A program made the translations under genes and the position numbers. Shown in pieces: positions 8,185 through 16,905 of a stretch of DNA of 64,000 bases. Origin of the DNA: Opitutales bacterium (GTDB taxonomy: Bacteria > Verrucomicrobiota > Verrucomicrobiia > Opitutales > UBA2987); contig JAJFLU010000045.1 in the NCBI GenBank assembly GCA_021772515.1, positions 1-64,000 of the forward strand. The letters run 5' to 3'. The notes beneath the pieces were generated by a model, which saw nothing but the letters and a program-made list of their open reading frames with translations, was not told where the DNA came from and made no database searches. Each line of letters starts with the position of its first letter. The first letter of the stretch is position 1.

Positions 8185-10100
8185 AGATAACACTGAAAAA
8201 AGTCACGATTCATAAGTTTAAATGCATCGAGTCCGATCAGACTTACGACGTGGAACCAGATACAACCGTACTAGTTGGGATGAATGAATCTGGCAAAACC
8301 TCAATCCTTCAAGCATTAGCTAAAACAAACTATTTCACTAAAGATAAAGTATTTACCTTTAACACAACCCACGACTATCCGCGGAAAGAAAAAAAACGCA
8401 TGGACAAGAGCGGAAAAACGCCAAAAGCAATTACATGCCGATTTGGTGTGTCTGAAGAACTTACAAATGAGATAGATTCTGAATTGGGCGAAGGAGTTGT
8501 TTTGCCAGAGGACATCGTCCAATTTGTTTCCTACGATAACAAAACTACCATGATCCCTCCCCTTGTAGACTATCAAGCTTTTATCAAAGGAAAAACAAAA
8601 GAACTCCGAATTTCCAGTAATACTTTGAATGAAAAGTTATTTAAGGTCCAATCTGTTGATGCCTTGCAGAAAGTAATCGATGGTTATCATGACGAGAACA
8701 TAAAAGAAAAACTCAATACATTGAAGAAGTACTTTGAGAACGAATTGAAATGGTCTTATGGTCATCCATTATCTGAGTACGTCGCTAGGGTTTTGTTGAG
8801 CCCACACTTGCCAAAATTCTTATATTATGACGAGTATTATGCACTTCCATCCCGAATTAGTATTGAGGATCTCCAGAAGGAGAAACTTGAAGCCGAACAA
8901 CAGAAGACCGCTAAGGCACTTTTTGAACTAGCTGACATCAATGTCAGTGAAGTTATTGGAGCCGATGATTTTGAAGATTTCAAAGCCGAACTTGAAGCAA
9001 CTGAAGCCACAATCACCGAGGAGCTTTTTAATTATTGGTCCACGAATACAAATTTAGAGATAAAATTTGATATCGACAAAATCGAAGACACACATCCACA
9101 ACATGGAACAAAAATAGTAGAGCATATACTAGATATACGTGTTCGGAACAACCGGACAAAAATGTCACTTCCGCTCCGTCATCGGAGCAAAGGCTTTAAT
9201 TGGTTTTTTTCTTTTTTAGTATGGTTCAAAAAAATTCAAGAGGACATTGAATCCAATTACGTCCTTTTACTTGATGAACCTGGGCTTAATCTACATGCGT
9301 CTGCTCAAAAAGACCTGCTGAAATTTATCGAAGATCTTTCCGAAAACTATCAAATCATTTACACGACGCATTCACCTTTTATGATGGACCCACAAAAACT
9401 CAATCGCGTCCGTACAGTTTTAGAAACAGATAACGGCACTAAGATTTCAGACAGTCTTCAAGAGAAAGATCCGAATACTCTTTTTCCCTTACAGGCAGCT
9501 TTGGGCTATGACTTAGCTCAAAACCTATTCATTTCAAGGCACAATTTATTGGTAGAGGGCGTTTCGGACCTTATCTACATACAGATGATTTCTGGTCTTT
9601 TGTCAGGGAATGGGCGATCAGGTTTACGTGAGGACATCGCTATTGTCCCGGTAGGAGGACTAGAGAAGGTATCCACATTTGTGTCACTGTTACGCGGGAG
9701 TAGCCTCAATATGGTATGCTTACTTGATTCTAGTATAGCTAAGGGGAGCAAGGCCCAACTTGAGAACTTAGTGACGAGCAAAATCATTAAACAGAGTAAG
9801 ATTCTAAATTTTGATCATTTTGTTGAAAATGCCACCGAAGCCGACATGGAGGACATGTTTGAAAAGGATGAATATATTCAACTATTCAACTCTGCTTTCC
9901 ATGAGTATGATAATATATCAATGGAAAAGCTAATTCAGGATATTCCTCGCATCGTTCTACAGATTAACAAATTAATTGGAGTCGCACGGTTCAATCACTA
10001 CCGGCCCGCACGCGAATTACTGGTATCAAGGCTAAAGCTATCTGAGAAGACGCTTGGTAGATTTGAATTAATGTTTAAGAAAATTAATGAGTTAATGTGA
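8181..10100 (+). CDS. OLD-family ATP-dependent nuclease (AAA ATPase with TOPRIM)
   Basis: A 639-residue protein with an SMC/RecF-like ATPase: Walker A GMNESGKTS (33-41), a long insert with coiled-coil stretches, signature/Walker B LLLDEPGLNLHASAQKDLL, and switch His in IIYTTHSPFMM. A C-terminal TOPRIM domain follows (NLLVEGVSDLIYI, then VCLLDSS). OLD proteins are DNA nucleases often used in phage defence. No GajB-like helicase or reverse transcriptase is next to it, so it looks like a stand-alone class 1 OLD. It is clearly more AT-rich than its neighbours, which suggests recent transfer. It is translationally coupled to the toxin remnant. Confidence 0.88.
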   Translation: MKITLKKVTIHKFKCIESDQTYDVEPDTTVLVGMNESGKTSILQALAKTNYFTKDKVFTFNTTHDYPRKEKKRMDKSGKTPKAITCRFGVSEELTNEIDSELGEGVVLPEDIVQFVSYDNKTTMIPPLVDYQAFIKGKTKELRISSNTLNEKLFKVQSVDALQKVIDGYHDENIKEKLNTLKKYFENELKWSYGHPLSEYVARVLLSPHLPKFLYYDEYYALPSRISIEDLQKEKLEAEQQKTAKALFELADINVSEVIGADDFEDFKAELEATEATITEELFNYWSTNTNLEIKFDIDKIEDTHPQHGTKIVEHILDIRVRNNRTKMSLPLRHRSKGFNWFFSFLVWFKKIQEDIESNYVLLLDEPGLNLHASAQKDLLKFIEDLSENYQIIYTTHSPFMMDPQKLNRVRTVLETDNGTKISDSLQEKDPNTLFPLQAALGYDLAQNLFISRHNLLVEGVSDLIYIQMISGLLSGNGRSGLREDIAIVPVGGLEKVSTFVSLLRGSSLNMVCLLDSSIAKGSKAQLENLVTSKIIKQSKILNFDHFVENATEADMEDMFEKDEYIQLFNSAFHEYDNISMEKLIQDIPRIVLQINKLIGVARFNHYRPARELLVSRLKLSEKTLGRFELMFKKINELM

Positions 10101-10155
10101 CTAGAGAACATTCGTTGAAAACTAACAGAGATTAAATTTAAACTCAGTAATTACA

Positions 10156-11145
10156 TTACTCTCTAAATCCTTCGGGGTGGGTTTTATGCCAATTCCAGGC
10201 GGTTGCGATGATGGTTTCGAGGTCGAGGTGGTGGATTTTCCAGTCGAGTTCGTTTTGGGCTTTGCTGGAATCGGCGTAAAGTGAGGGCGGATCGCCGGGC
10301 CGTCGCGGGCCTTCCTGAACAGGCACTTTGAGCCCCGAAACTTTTTCTACCGTATCGATCACTTCCCGGACGGATTGAGGTTTTCCCGTGCCCAGGTTGT
10401 AAAAGAGCTGCTGACCCGGTTTTTCCAAATGTGGGATGGCCGCGATGTGGGCGCGAGAGAGGTCATCCACATGCACATAATCCCGCAGGCAGGTGCCGTC
10501 CGGGGTGGGGTAGTCGGTCCCGAAAATACTGGTGCTTTTCCGCTGGCCCATGGCCGCCTGTATGACGAGGGGGATCAGGTGGGTTTCCGGGTCGTGGTCT
10601 TCTCCGATCGAGCCGTCCTGGGCCGCGCCGGCGGCATTGAAGTAGCGAAAGGATGCGAAACTCAGGCCGTGTGCCACCGCTGTAGCCCTGAGGACATTCT
10701 CCAAATCGAGCTTGGACTGGCCGTAGGGGTTGATGGGGTTCTGCGGCATATCCTCGACGATGGGCAGTTCGGCAGGGACGCCATAGGTCGCGCAGGTGGA
10801 GGATAAAACGAATTTGCCAACCCCATGCGTCACCATCGTTTTGAGGAGTGTGATTGGTTTGGCCAAATTGTTTTCGTAATACTTGAGAGGGTTTTCCACC
10901 GATTCACCGACAAAGGCGAAGGCCGCAAAATGCATGACCAATTCGATTTTCTCCGCTTCCAACACCTGCCCCACAAATACCGCATCTCCCAGGTCACCTT
11001 GGTAAAATGGAACCTCCGCACCGACGGCCGCCCGATGCCCGAAGACCAGGTTATCCAGGACTACCGCGCGATGCCCGGCGGCGGAAAGCTGCCGCACGCA
11101 ATGACTGCCGATATAACCGGCTCCTCCTATCACAAGCACATTCAC
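10156..11145 (-). CDS. galE: UDP-glucose 4-epimerase
   Basis: A 329-residue short-chain dehydrogenase interconverting UDP-glucose and UDP-galactose. The NAD-binding GGAGYIGSH is at the N-terminus. The catalytic YxxxK is in NPYGQSK, the sugar-nucleotide region reads SFRYFNAAGA, and GTCLRDYVHVDDL is typical of GalE. The start codon is GTG at 11145. It stands alone, convergent with the OLD gene and next to a MITE-like element at its 5' side. Confidence 0.95.
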   Translation of the reverse strand: MNVLVIGGAGYIGSHCVRQLSAAGHRAVVLDNLVFGHRAAVGAEVPFYQGDLGDAVFVGQVLEAEKIELVMHFAAFAFVGESVENPLKYYENNLAKPITLLKTMVTHGVGKFVLSSTCATYGVPAELPIVEDMPQNPINPYGQSKLDLENVLRATAVAHGLSFASFRYFNAAGAAQDGSIGEDHDPETHLIPLVIQAAMGQRKSTSIFGTDYPTPDGTCLRDYVHVDDLSRAHIAAIPHLEKPGQQLFYNLGTGKPQSVREVIDTVEKVSGLKVPVQEGPRRPGDPPSLYADSSKAQNELDWKIHHLDLETIIATAWNWHKTHPEGFRE

Positions 11146-11179
11146 AGCCGGAATCTTGAGGAATTAACCTGAAATTACT

Positions 11180-11454
11180 AGAACTTATCTCAAATTCGCG
11201 GATGAATGATGTTTGTAGCGCCACGGTGGCAGATGCCAGGCGGCTTTGTCTCCCGACGGGCTGACGCCCTTCGGGTGCAAACCAACGCCGCAGGTGCTAC
11301 GGTGCCGCACAAATCCTTCGGACAGAGGCAAATATGAGTTTGAGCGGCGTTCCGGCGGGTCAGCAGGGCTTCCAGCCCTGCAAGCCCTGTCGCGCCTTGC
11401 TCCAAACAAATATTTGCTCTCTGCATCATCATCATCGAAATTGAGATAGGTTCT
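11180..11454. repeat. MITE-like element with terminal inverted repeats
   Basis: The left end reads AGAACTTATCTCAAATTCG. The right end, reverse-complemented, reads AGAACCTATCTCAATTTCG, and both continue inward with ATGATG motifs. This makes a roughly 275-base element with imperfect terminal inverted repeats of about 30 bases. The inside is GC-rich with small palindromes (GCAGGGCTTCCAGCCCTGC) and no credible gene; ORFs 11185-11534 look like by-products. Single copies of the end sequence recur at 27771 and 50611. No transposase is carried. It fills most of the gap between galE and the ketosynthase gene. Confidence 0.7.
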
Positions 11455-11571
11455 TGAAATATCTTCCGTCCACGCACTTTGATTTCGGGCCGATCACAAC
11501 AATCAGTTTCCCTCGAATGGTATAATATTGACACTTAATTGAGAAACTACCGTTTTATTGTGGTTTTCCTC

Positions 11572-12807
11572 ATGTTGGATAGCCGCATAGTGATCACTGG
11601 TTTGGGCCTGACCGCGCCCAATGGCAACAGCCTGTCCGAGTTTCGGCAAAACCTTCTCGCCGGGGTGGCCAAAATCGAGGTGCTCGACATGCGCTATATG
11701 GGGCCGGTGCCTGCGGGGGTTTGCCATTTCGAGGCCAAGAAATACCAGAAGCGAAAGGAGATTCGCAACGGCACCCGCGCCGGCAGCATCGGTATCTACT
11801 GCTCCCGCGAAGCCCTCCAAAACTGCGGTCTCGATTGGGAATCTTTCGACAAATCCCGCGCGGGCATATATTTTGGCATCACCGAGCACGGCAATGTCGA
11901 GACCGAGAATGAGGTTTTTAACATTTCCAAATACGATTACGATACCCGTTTCTGGAGCCACCACCACAACCCCCGCACCGTCGCCAACAATCCTGCCGGT
12001 GAGGTCTCCATTAACCTCGGTGTGACGGGTCCACACTATACCATCGGGGCCGCCTGCGCCGCCGGTAACGCCGGAATTATCCAGGGTTGCCAGATGCTTC
12101 GGTTGGGCGAAGTCGATTTCGCATTCGCGGGAGGAATCAGTGAGAGCATCCAGACTTTTGGTATATTTGCCGGATTCAAAAGCCAGGGAGCATTGGCTAC
12201 CCATGAAGATCCCAATAAAGCGAGCCGCCCCTTCGATGTGGGGCGCAACGGCATCGTAGTGAGCGAGGGAGGCGCCGTTTATACCCTCGAACGGCTGGTA
12301 GATGCCCTGGCTCGAAATGCTCCCATTTTGGGTGAAATCGCCGGGTATCGCATCAATTCCGATGCCGGAGACGCCGTCTTGCCCGATGCTGTTCGGCAAA
12401 CTGAGTGCGTGCGTGCCGCTCTTTCCAAAGCCGGTCTCCAACCGGGTGAAATCGATATCGTAAACACCCATGCCACGGCCACTCCTCAGGGAGACATACA
12501 GGAATGTCGGGCCCTCCGGGAGGTTTTCACAGATTGCCCGAACACCTATTTCAACAACACCAAAAGCTACATCGGCCACGCCATGGGGGCCGCCGGGGCA
12601 TTGGAGCTTGCCGGAAATATACCGGCTTTTGAAGATTTGACCGTGCACCCAACAATCAACGTCGATGAGCTTGACGAAGAGTGCAAATTGCCCAACTTGG
12701 TGGTTGGCGATCCAGTAAAGATCGAAAAAGTCGATTATATCCTGAATAACTCCTTCGGGATGCTCGGGATCAATTCCTGCTTGATTATTAAAAGATTTAC
12801 AGATTAA
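11572..12807 (+). CDS. Beta-ketoacyl-ACP synthase (FabF-like)
   Basis: A 411-residue thiolase-fold condensing enzyme. The catalytic triad is Cys162 (GAACAAGNAG), His300 (NTHATATPQGD) and His336 (TKSYIGHAMGAAGALE), with the conserved Lys331. Glycine-rich motifs of KAS II are present. An insert-rich region around 110-140 (ENEVFNISKYDYD, HHHNPRT) differs from housekeeping FabF, suggesting a specialised paralogue. The track start at 11539 is TTG; ATG 11572 fits the family N-terminus (RIVITGLGLTAPNG). It is followed by an acyl carrier protein and a desaturase-like flavoprotein on the same strand. Confidence 0.92.
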   Translation: MLDSRIVITGLGLTAPNGNSLSEFRQNLLAGVAKIEVLDMRYMGPVPAGVCHFEAKKYQKRKEIRNGTRAGSIGIYCSREALQNCGLDWESFDKSRAGIYFGITEHGNVETENEVFNISKYDYDTRFWSHHHNPRTVANNPAGEVSINLGVTGPHYTIGAACAAGNAGIIQGCQMLRLGEVDFAFAGGISESIQTFGIFAGFKSQGALATHEDPNKASRPFDVGRNGIVVSEGGAVYTLERLVDALARNAPILGEIAGYRINSDAGDAVLPDAVRQTECVRAALSKAGLQPGEIDIVNTHATATPQGDIQECRALREVFTDCPNTYFNNTKSYIGHAMGAAGALELAGNIPAFEDLTVHPTINVDELDEECKLPNLVVGDPVKIEKVDYILNNSFGMLGINSCLIIKRFTD

Positions 12808-12834
12808 AGATTATACTTTATTAACTCCCCGCTT

Positions 12835-13092
12835 ATGACAAATGAAGATGCCCAAAGACTCGTGCTGGAAATTATCGCGGAAATAGCCCCCGATGAAGAC
12901 CTCAGCGACGTCAAACCCGAGATCAACCTGCGTGACCAGTTGGATCTCGATTCTATGGACTTTTTGGACATTGTCATGGAATTACGGAAAAAATATAACA
13001 TCGAGGTGCCGGAGGAAGATTATCCACATTTGGCCTCACTCGACAGTTGTTCCAAGTATTTGATTCCGAAATTTAAATCCGTAAGCGCCTGA
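12835..13092 (+). CDS. Acyl carrier protein
   Basis: An 85-residue helical ACP. The phosphopantetheine attachment serine is Ser40 in QLDLDSMDFLDI; here DSM replaces the commoner DSL. It starts 27 bases after the ketosynthase and ends 38 bases before the FAD oxidoreductase, so it should carry intermediates between them. It is probably a dedicated rather than housekeeping ACP, since no fabD, fabG or fabH lies nearby. Confidence 0.93.
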   Translation: MTNEDAQRLVLEIIAEIAPDEDLSDVKPEINLRDQLDLDSMDFLDIVMELRKKYNIEVPEEDYPHLASLDSCSKYLIPKFKSVSA

Positions 13093-13130
13093 ACGGCCCC
13101 GAATCCGTTGGCCGAGGGGCCATTTCCCCT

Positions 13131-14555
13131 GTGGAAATTCCTTCAAACTCCCATTTTGAAACGGTCATAATCGGCGCCGGTATGTCCGGTTTGGCGGCGG
13201 GAATCCGATTGGCGCTTTTCGGGCACAAGGTGTTGATTCTGGAACGGCATAATGCCCCCGGCGGCCTCAACAGCTTTTACAGCTTCGATGGCCGAAAATT
13301 CGATGTCGGCCTCCACGCGGTCACCAATTACGTGGAAAAAGGCGTCAAGGGAACTCCGCTGGGCAAGCTCTTCCGGCAACTGCGCATCCGGCGCGAGGAT
13401 TTCGGTCTATGCCCCCAAATGGGCTCACGGGTATCCTTTCCGGGGATCGACCTTCGATTTACGAATGACGTCGCGGTGCTTCAATCCGAAATTGAGCGGG
13501 AGTTCCCCCGGCAAATCGATAATTTTCGCCAACTTGTCCGCGAAATCGAGACCCATGATCCCTTTCGACTGGACGACATAGAAACCTCAGCCCGTGAAAC
13601 TGTGGCCCGCTTTATCACCGATCCGCTGTTGCTGGATATGCTGTTTTGCCCCCTCATGTATTATGGCAGCGCGCGGGAGATGGATATGGATTTCGGGCAA
13701 TTTGCGATCATGTTCAAATCGATTTACCTCGAAGGATTTGCCCGGCCCTTTGATGGCGTGAGGCGGATTATCCGCGTCTTGCTGGCCCGTTATCGTGATT
13801 TGGGGGGCGAGCGAAAAATGAAATGCGGGGTGCGGAAAATTCACACCTCAAACGGGCGCGCCCATGAACTTTTGCTCGACGACGGCCAAACGATTACCGC
13901 CGATCATGTGCTATCCTCCATCGGGCGGGTGGAAACCGAGCGTCTCTGCGACGACCTTCCTCCCGAATCGGGGAAGGCCAATATCGGGAGGCTTTCGTTT
14001 ATCGAAACGATCAATATCTTCGATAGACAGCCCGCGGAGCTTGGTTGGGAGGATACCATCATATTTTTCAACGACCACGAGCGCTTCATTTACGCCCGCC
14101 CGGAGGATTTGGTCGATCCACGAAGCGGAGTCATTTGTTTTCCCAATAACTACCAATATGGCTCCGGGCAGACCTTGGCCGAAGGGGTTTTCCGGGTCAC
14201 CTGCATGGCCGATTTCGATGGCTGGAGCGCACTCCATGAAACGGAATACCGAGCGGCGAAAAAAATCTGGCACGAAAAATTGGCCCACAAAGCCATGGAA
14301 TTCCTGAAACCAGTCCCCCCGAAAACACTGGACGATTGCACCATCTACCGGGATATGTTCACCCCCCGGACCATCAAGAAATACACCGGCCACTTGGGAG
14401 GCGCAGTTTACGGAGCGTCCGAAAAAGTTAAAAACGGGCACACCCACCTGCAAAACCTTTACCTCTGCGGGACCGACCAGGGATTTCTCGGTATCATCGG
14501 GGCCATGCTGAGCGGCATATCCATGGCCAACTATCACATCCTGAGAAAAACATGA
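13131..14555 (+). CDS. Phytoene-desaturase-like FAD-dependent oxidoreductase
   Basis: A 474-residue flavoprotein of the CrtI/retinol-saturase type. The N-terminal dinucleotide fold reads IGAGMSGLAAGIRLALFGHK, followed by the second glycine signature APGGLNSFY. The C-terminal FAD motif region reads LYLCGTDQGFLGIIGAMLSG. Such enzymes add or remove double bonds in isoprenoid or acyl chains. Adjacency to a ketosynthase and ACP points to an acyl-chain substrate (inference). The start is GTG 13131. Gene order ketosynthase-ACP-CrtI-like is the feature of note. Confidence 0.85.
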   Translation: MEIPSNSHFETVIIGAGMSGLAAGIRLALFGHKVLILERHNAPGGLNSFYSFDGRKFDVGLHAVTNYVEKGVKGTPLGKLFRQLRIRREDFGLCPQMGSRVSFPGIDLRFTNDVAVLQSEIEREFPRQIDNFRQLVREIETHDPFRLDDIETSARETVARFITDPLLLDMLFCPLMYYGSAREMDMDFGQFAIMFKSIYLEGFARPFDGVRRIIRVLLARYRDLGGERKMKCGVRKIHTSNGRAHELLLDDGQTITADHVLSSIGRVETERLCDDLPPESGKANIGRLSFIETINIFDRQPAELGWEDTIIFFNDHERFIYARPEDLVDPRSGVICFPNNYQYGSGQTLAEGVFRVTCMADFDGWSALHETEYRAAKKIWHEKLAHKAMEFLKPVPPKTLDDCTIYRDMFTPRTIKKYTGHLGGAVYGASEKVKNGHTHLQNLYLCGTDQGFLGIIGAMLSGISMANYHILRKT

Positions 14556-14750
14556 GGGGAAAAGGGAGGATTCTGGAAGGGGAGGATTTGGTTCGGGGGT
14601 TATTGGTGGGCTCGGTATTACTGAAAATATGTAATTTTGCCAAAAACATTGCCGAAATATGCCGTTTTTGGGGTATTTTTGGCCATTTTGACTCTTTGGC
14701 TTAATTTTAAATTTTTGCCTAAAAGATTTGTAACTCGTTGATTATCAAAA
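14556..14750. other. AT-rich spacer before tRNA-Tyr
   Basis: About 195 bases following the FAD oxidoreductase. It begins GA/G-rich (GAAGGGGAGG) and then becomes AT-rich (TTTTAAATTTTTGCC). No gene or convincing terminator was recognised. Confidence 0.4.
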
Positions 14751-14836
14751 TGGTGGTGGGAGCAGGATTTGAACCTGCGAACGGTTACCCGAACGGATTT
14801 ACAGTCCGCGCCCTTTAGCCACTTGGATATCCCACC
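14751..14836 (-). tRNA. tRNA-Tyr (anticodon GTA)
   Basis: The minus strand gives an 86-base tRNA with acceptor GGTGGGA/TCCCACC, anticodon GTA in the loop CTGTAAA, a long variable arm (class II, as expected for bacterial Tyr), a T-arm GGTTCGAATCC and an encoded CCA. Confidence 0.94.
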
Positions 14837-15132
14837 GTGCACTTTGTGCGTCCTTATGAAGGAAATAGGGTAAATTATGGGTTGGCGGGGGTTTGCCAAG
14901 TCTTTTTTACCGAAATTCGGAGAGATGTCGGTAATGCTGCAATTGCGGCGAAGCATGGTGGTGGGAAATGCGCCTTCGATCTCGGAGTAAACCTCAAATT
15001 TCGCAGATAAACACAGTTATTATTTTAAAATGTCAGTTGGTTGTTTTTAGGAGTTATCGGCTTTTCAATTGTGGTATTTGGGGTAGGTAACGCCAGAGGT
15101 TTTTGTTTTCTTTGGGTTTTTTGGTGGGGGTT
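14837..15132. other. Spacer with a degenerate dispersed repeat
   Basis: About 295 bases between tRNA-Tyr and the end of radC. Around 14989-15012 it contains AAATTTCGCAGATAAACACAG, which matches the family of CGCAGATTTCGCAGAT/CACGGATAAACACGGAT units found at four other places in this window. No gene was recognised; ORFs on either strand overlap radC or the tRNA. Confidence 0.45.
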
Positions 15133-15852
15133 TTAGAGGATTCCTGAGTCGGTGAAACTGTAGTAGCCTTTGCCGGTGGGGTCGCTTTTGGGCCGCCCGA
15201 CGATGACGTGGTCGAGCAGGTCGATTTCGACGGTCTTGGCGGCTTCCCGGAGGACGCGTGTGATCTGGAGATCGGCGCTGCTGGGCGAGGGGTCGCCGCT
15301 GGGGTGGTTGTGGGCACAGATAATGCCCGATGCGCTCAGTCGGATCGCTTCGCGGTAAACTTCGCGGGGGTGGACGAGGCTGTTTGAGGCGGTTCCCGAG
15401 GTGACTTCAATACGCTTGATGAGCCGATTTTTGCGGTTGAGGCAGAGAACCCAGAATTTTTCGACCTCAAGGCCGGCGGCGAGGGGGGCGAAATATTCGT
15501 AAACCCCTTTCGGGGTGGTGAAGTTTGGCGGATTTTCCTTGTCGTCCAATAGTACGCGGCGCGCCATTTCCATAACGGTAATAAGCTGTAATGCCTTTAC
15601 CCTGCCGATTCCGTTGAGCTTTTTAAAATCGGATTCCGACCAGGTGAGAAGACCGGCCAGGGAGCCTGCCTCGGAGATGATTCGGGTGGAGAGTGAGAGG
15701 ACATCCAGTTCTTTGCTGCCGCTGCGCAGGAGCATGGCCAAAAGTTCGGTATCGCTGAGGGCGGCGGGGCCGTGTTTTTCAAGCCTCTCCTGGGGGCGTT
15801 CGTTTACGGCCAGGTCCCTGAGGCGAAGGGGGGCGGAATATTTCTCACTCAT
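15133..15852 (-). CDS. radC: RadC/JAB-domain protein
   Basis: A 239-residue protein of normal RadC length. The N-terminal helix-hairpin-helix region (DFKKLNGIGRVKALQL) is followed by the JAB/MPN+ metalloprotease-like domain. The JAMM residues are visible as HNHPSGDPSPSSAD. Despite its name, RadC's biochemical role is unsettled. The ATG at 15852 is followed downstream only by the tRNA-Tyr spacer; the SurA-like gene lies 54 bases upstream in the same direction. Confidence 0.93.
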   Translation of the reverse strand: MSEKYSAPLRLRDLAVNERPQERLEKHGPAALSDTELLAMLLRSGSKELDVLSLSTRIISEAGSLAGLLTWSESDFKKLNGIGRVKALQLITVMEMARRVLLDDKENPPNFTTPKGVYEYFAPLAAGLEVEKFWVLCLNRKNRLIKRIEVTSGTASNSLVHPREVYREAIRLSASGIICAHNHPSGDPSPSSADLQITRVLREAAKTVEIDLLDHVIVGRPKSDPTGKGYYSFTDSGIL

Positions 15853-15906
15853 TAATCCGCCAGTGGCTGGGTGGAGGTGTCTGTGTCAGGTGTCGGGGCA
15901 CCGGGA

Positions 15907-16905
15907 TCAATAATATTTGACGAAGGCGTCTTTGCGGAGGCGTTCTTTCCAGCGTTTCTGTGCTTGGCGGGCTAATTTTCCGGCCAGGATATCCTCGATG
16001 CGATCACGAACTTCATCGAGAGGCTGGATGCCTTCTTCGCGCCGGGCTTCGACGTAAAGGATGAAAATCTGTTGGCCGAGAGGAATAGGTTCGCTGTAAG
16101 TTTTCGTTTGAAGGGAAAAAGCGACATCGCTCAATTCTTCGCGCAGATCCGGACGATTGATCCAACTCCAGTCGCCGCCCCGTTTACGCCGGGAATCCTG
16201 GCTGTAATTTTCCGCAACCTTCGCGAAATCGGCCCCGGAAGCGAGCTCAGCCATCACCTTGTCGGCGGTTTGGCGGAGTAAGTCGCTACTTTCGTCGGCA
16301 AAAGGTTTTAGCATAATCAGCCGTAAGTGAACGCTTTCTTCCTGGTAAAAATGAATTTTATTCTGGTTGTAAAAATCTGCTATTTTCTCGGGACTGATCT
16401 CCGATTGAGATTTGCGCATTTGCTGGGTCATGACGCTGACAATGATCTGTTCCTCGAGTTCTTTACGGAATTCCCGGGGATTTTTTCCCTCCCTGCGCAG
16501 GCTTTCGAGAAACTCCAACCTCTTTCCGCCAAAATCCTCGATCAAGATGCGGTCATATTCGTTTTCGATATAGGAGCGAGGAATCACGCGCTCTTCTTCA
16601 CTTTGGAAATCCTTGATAATGAGAATCTTGTCGACAAGGCTCTGCAAAACTTCGAGGTAGAGCTCCTCCATCTTTCGCTCAAATTCAGCGGCGCTTCTGG
16701 ATTCCGCCCGAATCTGCCCGATGAGTTGGGACATCTGGCGTCGAATTTCCTCGTAAGTGATGATGCGGTCTTCCACCACGGCGGCGATGCCATGTTTGAG
16801 GGGAGGTTCCCAAATGTTGTGAACGGTTTGTGCGGCCAGCGGGGAGAAAATCGCCAAGGTGGACAACACCCATAGAAGTAGAAAACGGTTTGTTGAGAAA
16901 TGCAT
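15907..16905 (-). CDS. SurA-like periplasmic peptidyl-prolyl isomerase
   Basis: About 332 residues, with a signal peptide (FLLLWVLSTLAIFSPLAAQ) and a SurA N-terminal chaperone region (GIAAVVEDRIITYEEIRRQM, then helices to about 160). One parvulin rotamase domain follows, including VHLRLIMLKP, SRKRGGDWSWI and PIPLGQQIFILYVEAR. SurA-type proteins fold outer membrane proteins, so the cell envelope is didermal. Only one rotamase domain is present, against two in E. coli SurA. Start codons at 16932 or 16974 are also possible; 16905 gives the best signal peptide. Confidence 0.88.
   Translation of the reverse strand: MHFSTNRFLLLWVLSTLAIFSPLAAQTVHNIWEPPLKHGIAAVVEDRIITYEEIRRQMSQLIGQIRAESRSAAEFERKMEELYLEVLQSLVDKILIIKDFQSEEERVIPRSYIENEYDRILIEDFGGKRLEFLESLRREGKNPREFRKELEEQIIVSVMTQQMRKSQSEISPEKIADFYNQNKIHFYQEESVHLRLIMLKPFADESSDLLRQTADKVMAELASGADFAKVAENYSQDSRRKRGGDWSWINRPDLREELSDVAFSLQTKTYSEPIPLGQQIFILYVEARREEGIQPLDEVRDRIEDILAGKLARQAQKRWKERLRKDAFVKYY

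Noticed and set aside
8181-10100. Gabija system
   Set aside because: The OLD/GajA-like gene has no UvrD-type GajB helicase next to it; the next gene is galE.
11185-11534. ORFs of 74 and 114 residues in the galE-ketosynthase gap
   Set aside because: They lie inside the MITE-like element and show no protein family pattern.
11539-12648. Long minus-strand ORF (11503-12648, 381 residues) opposite the ketosynthase
   Set aside because: Shadow of the strongly supported ketosynthase frame; no recognisable protein pattern.
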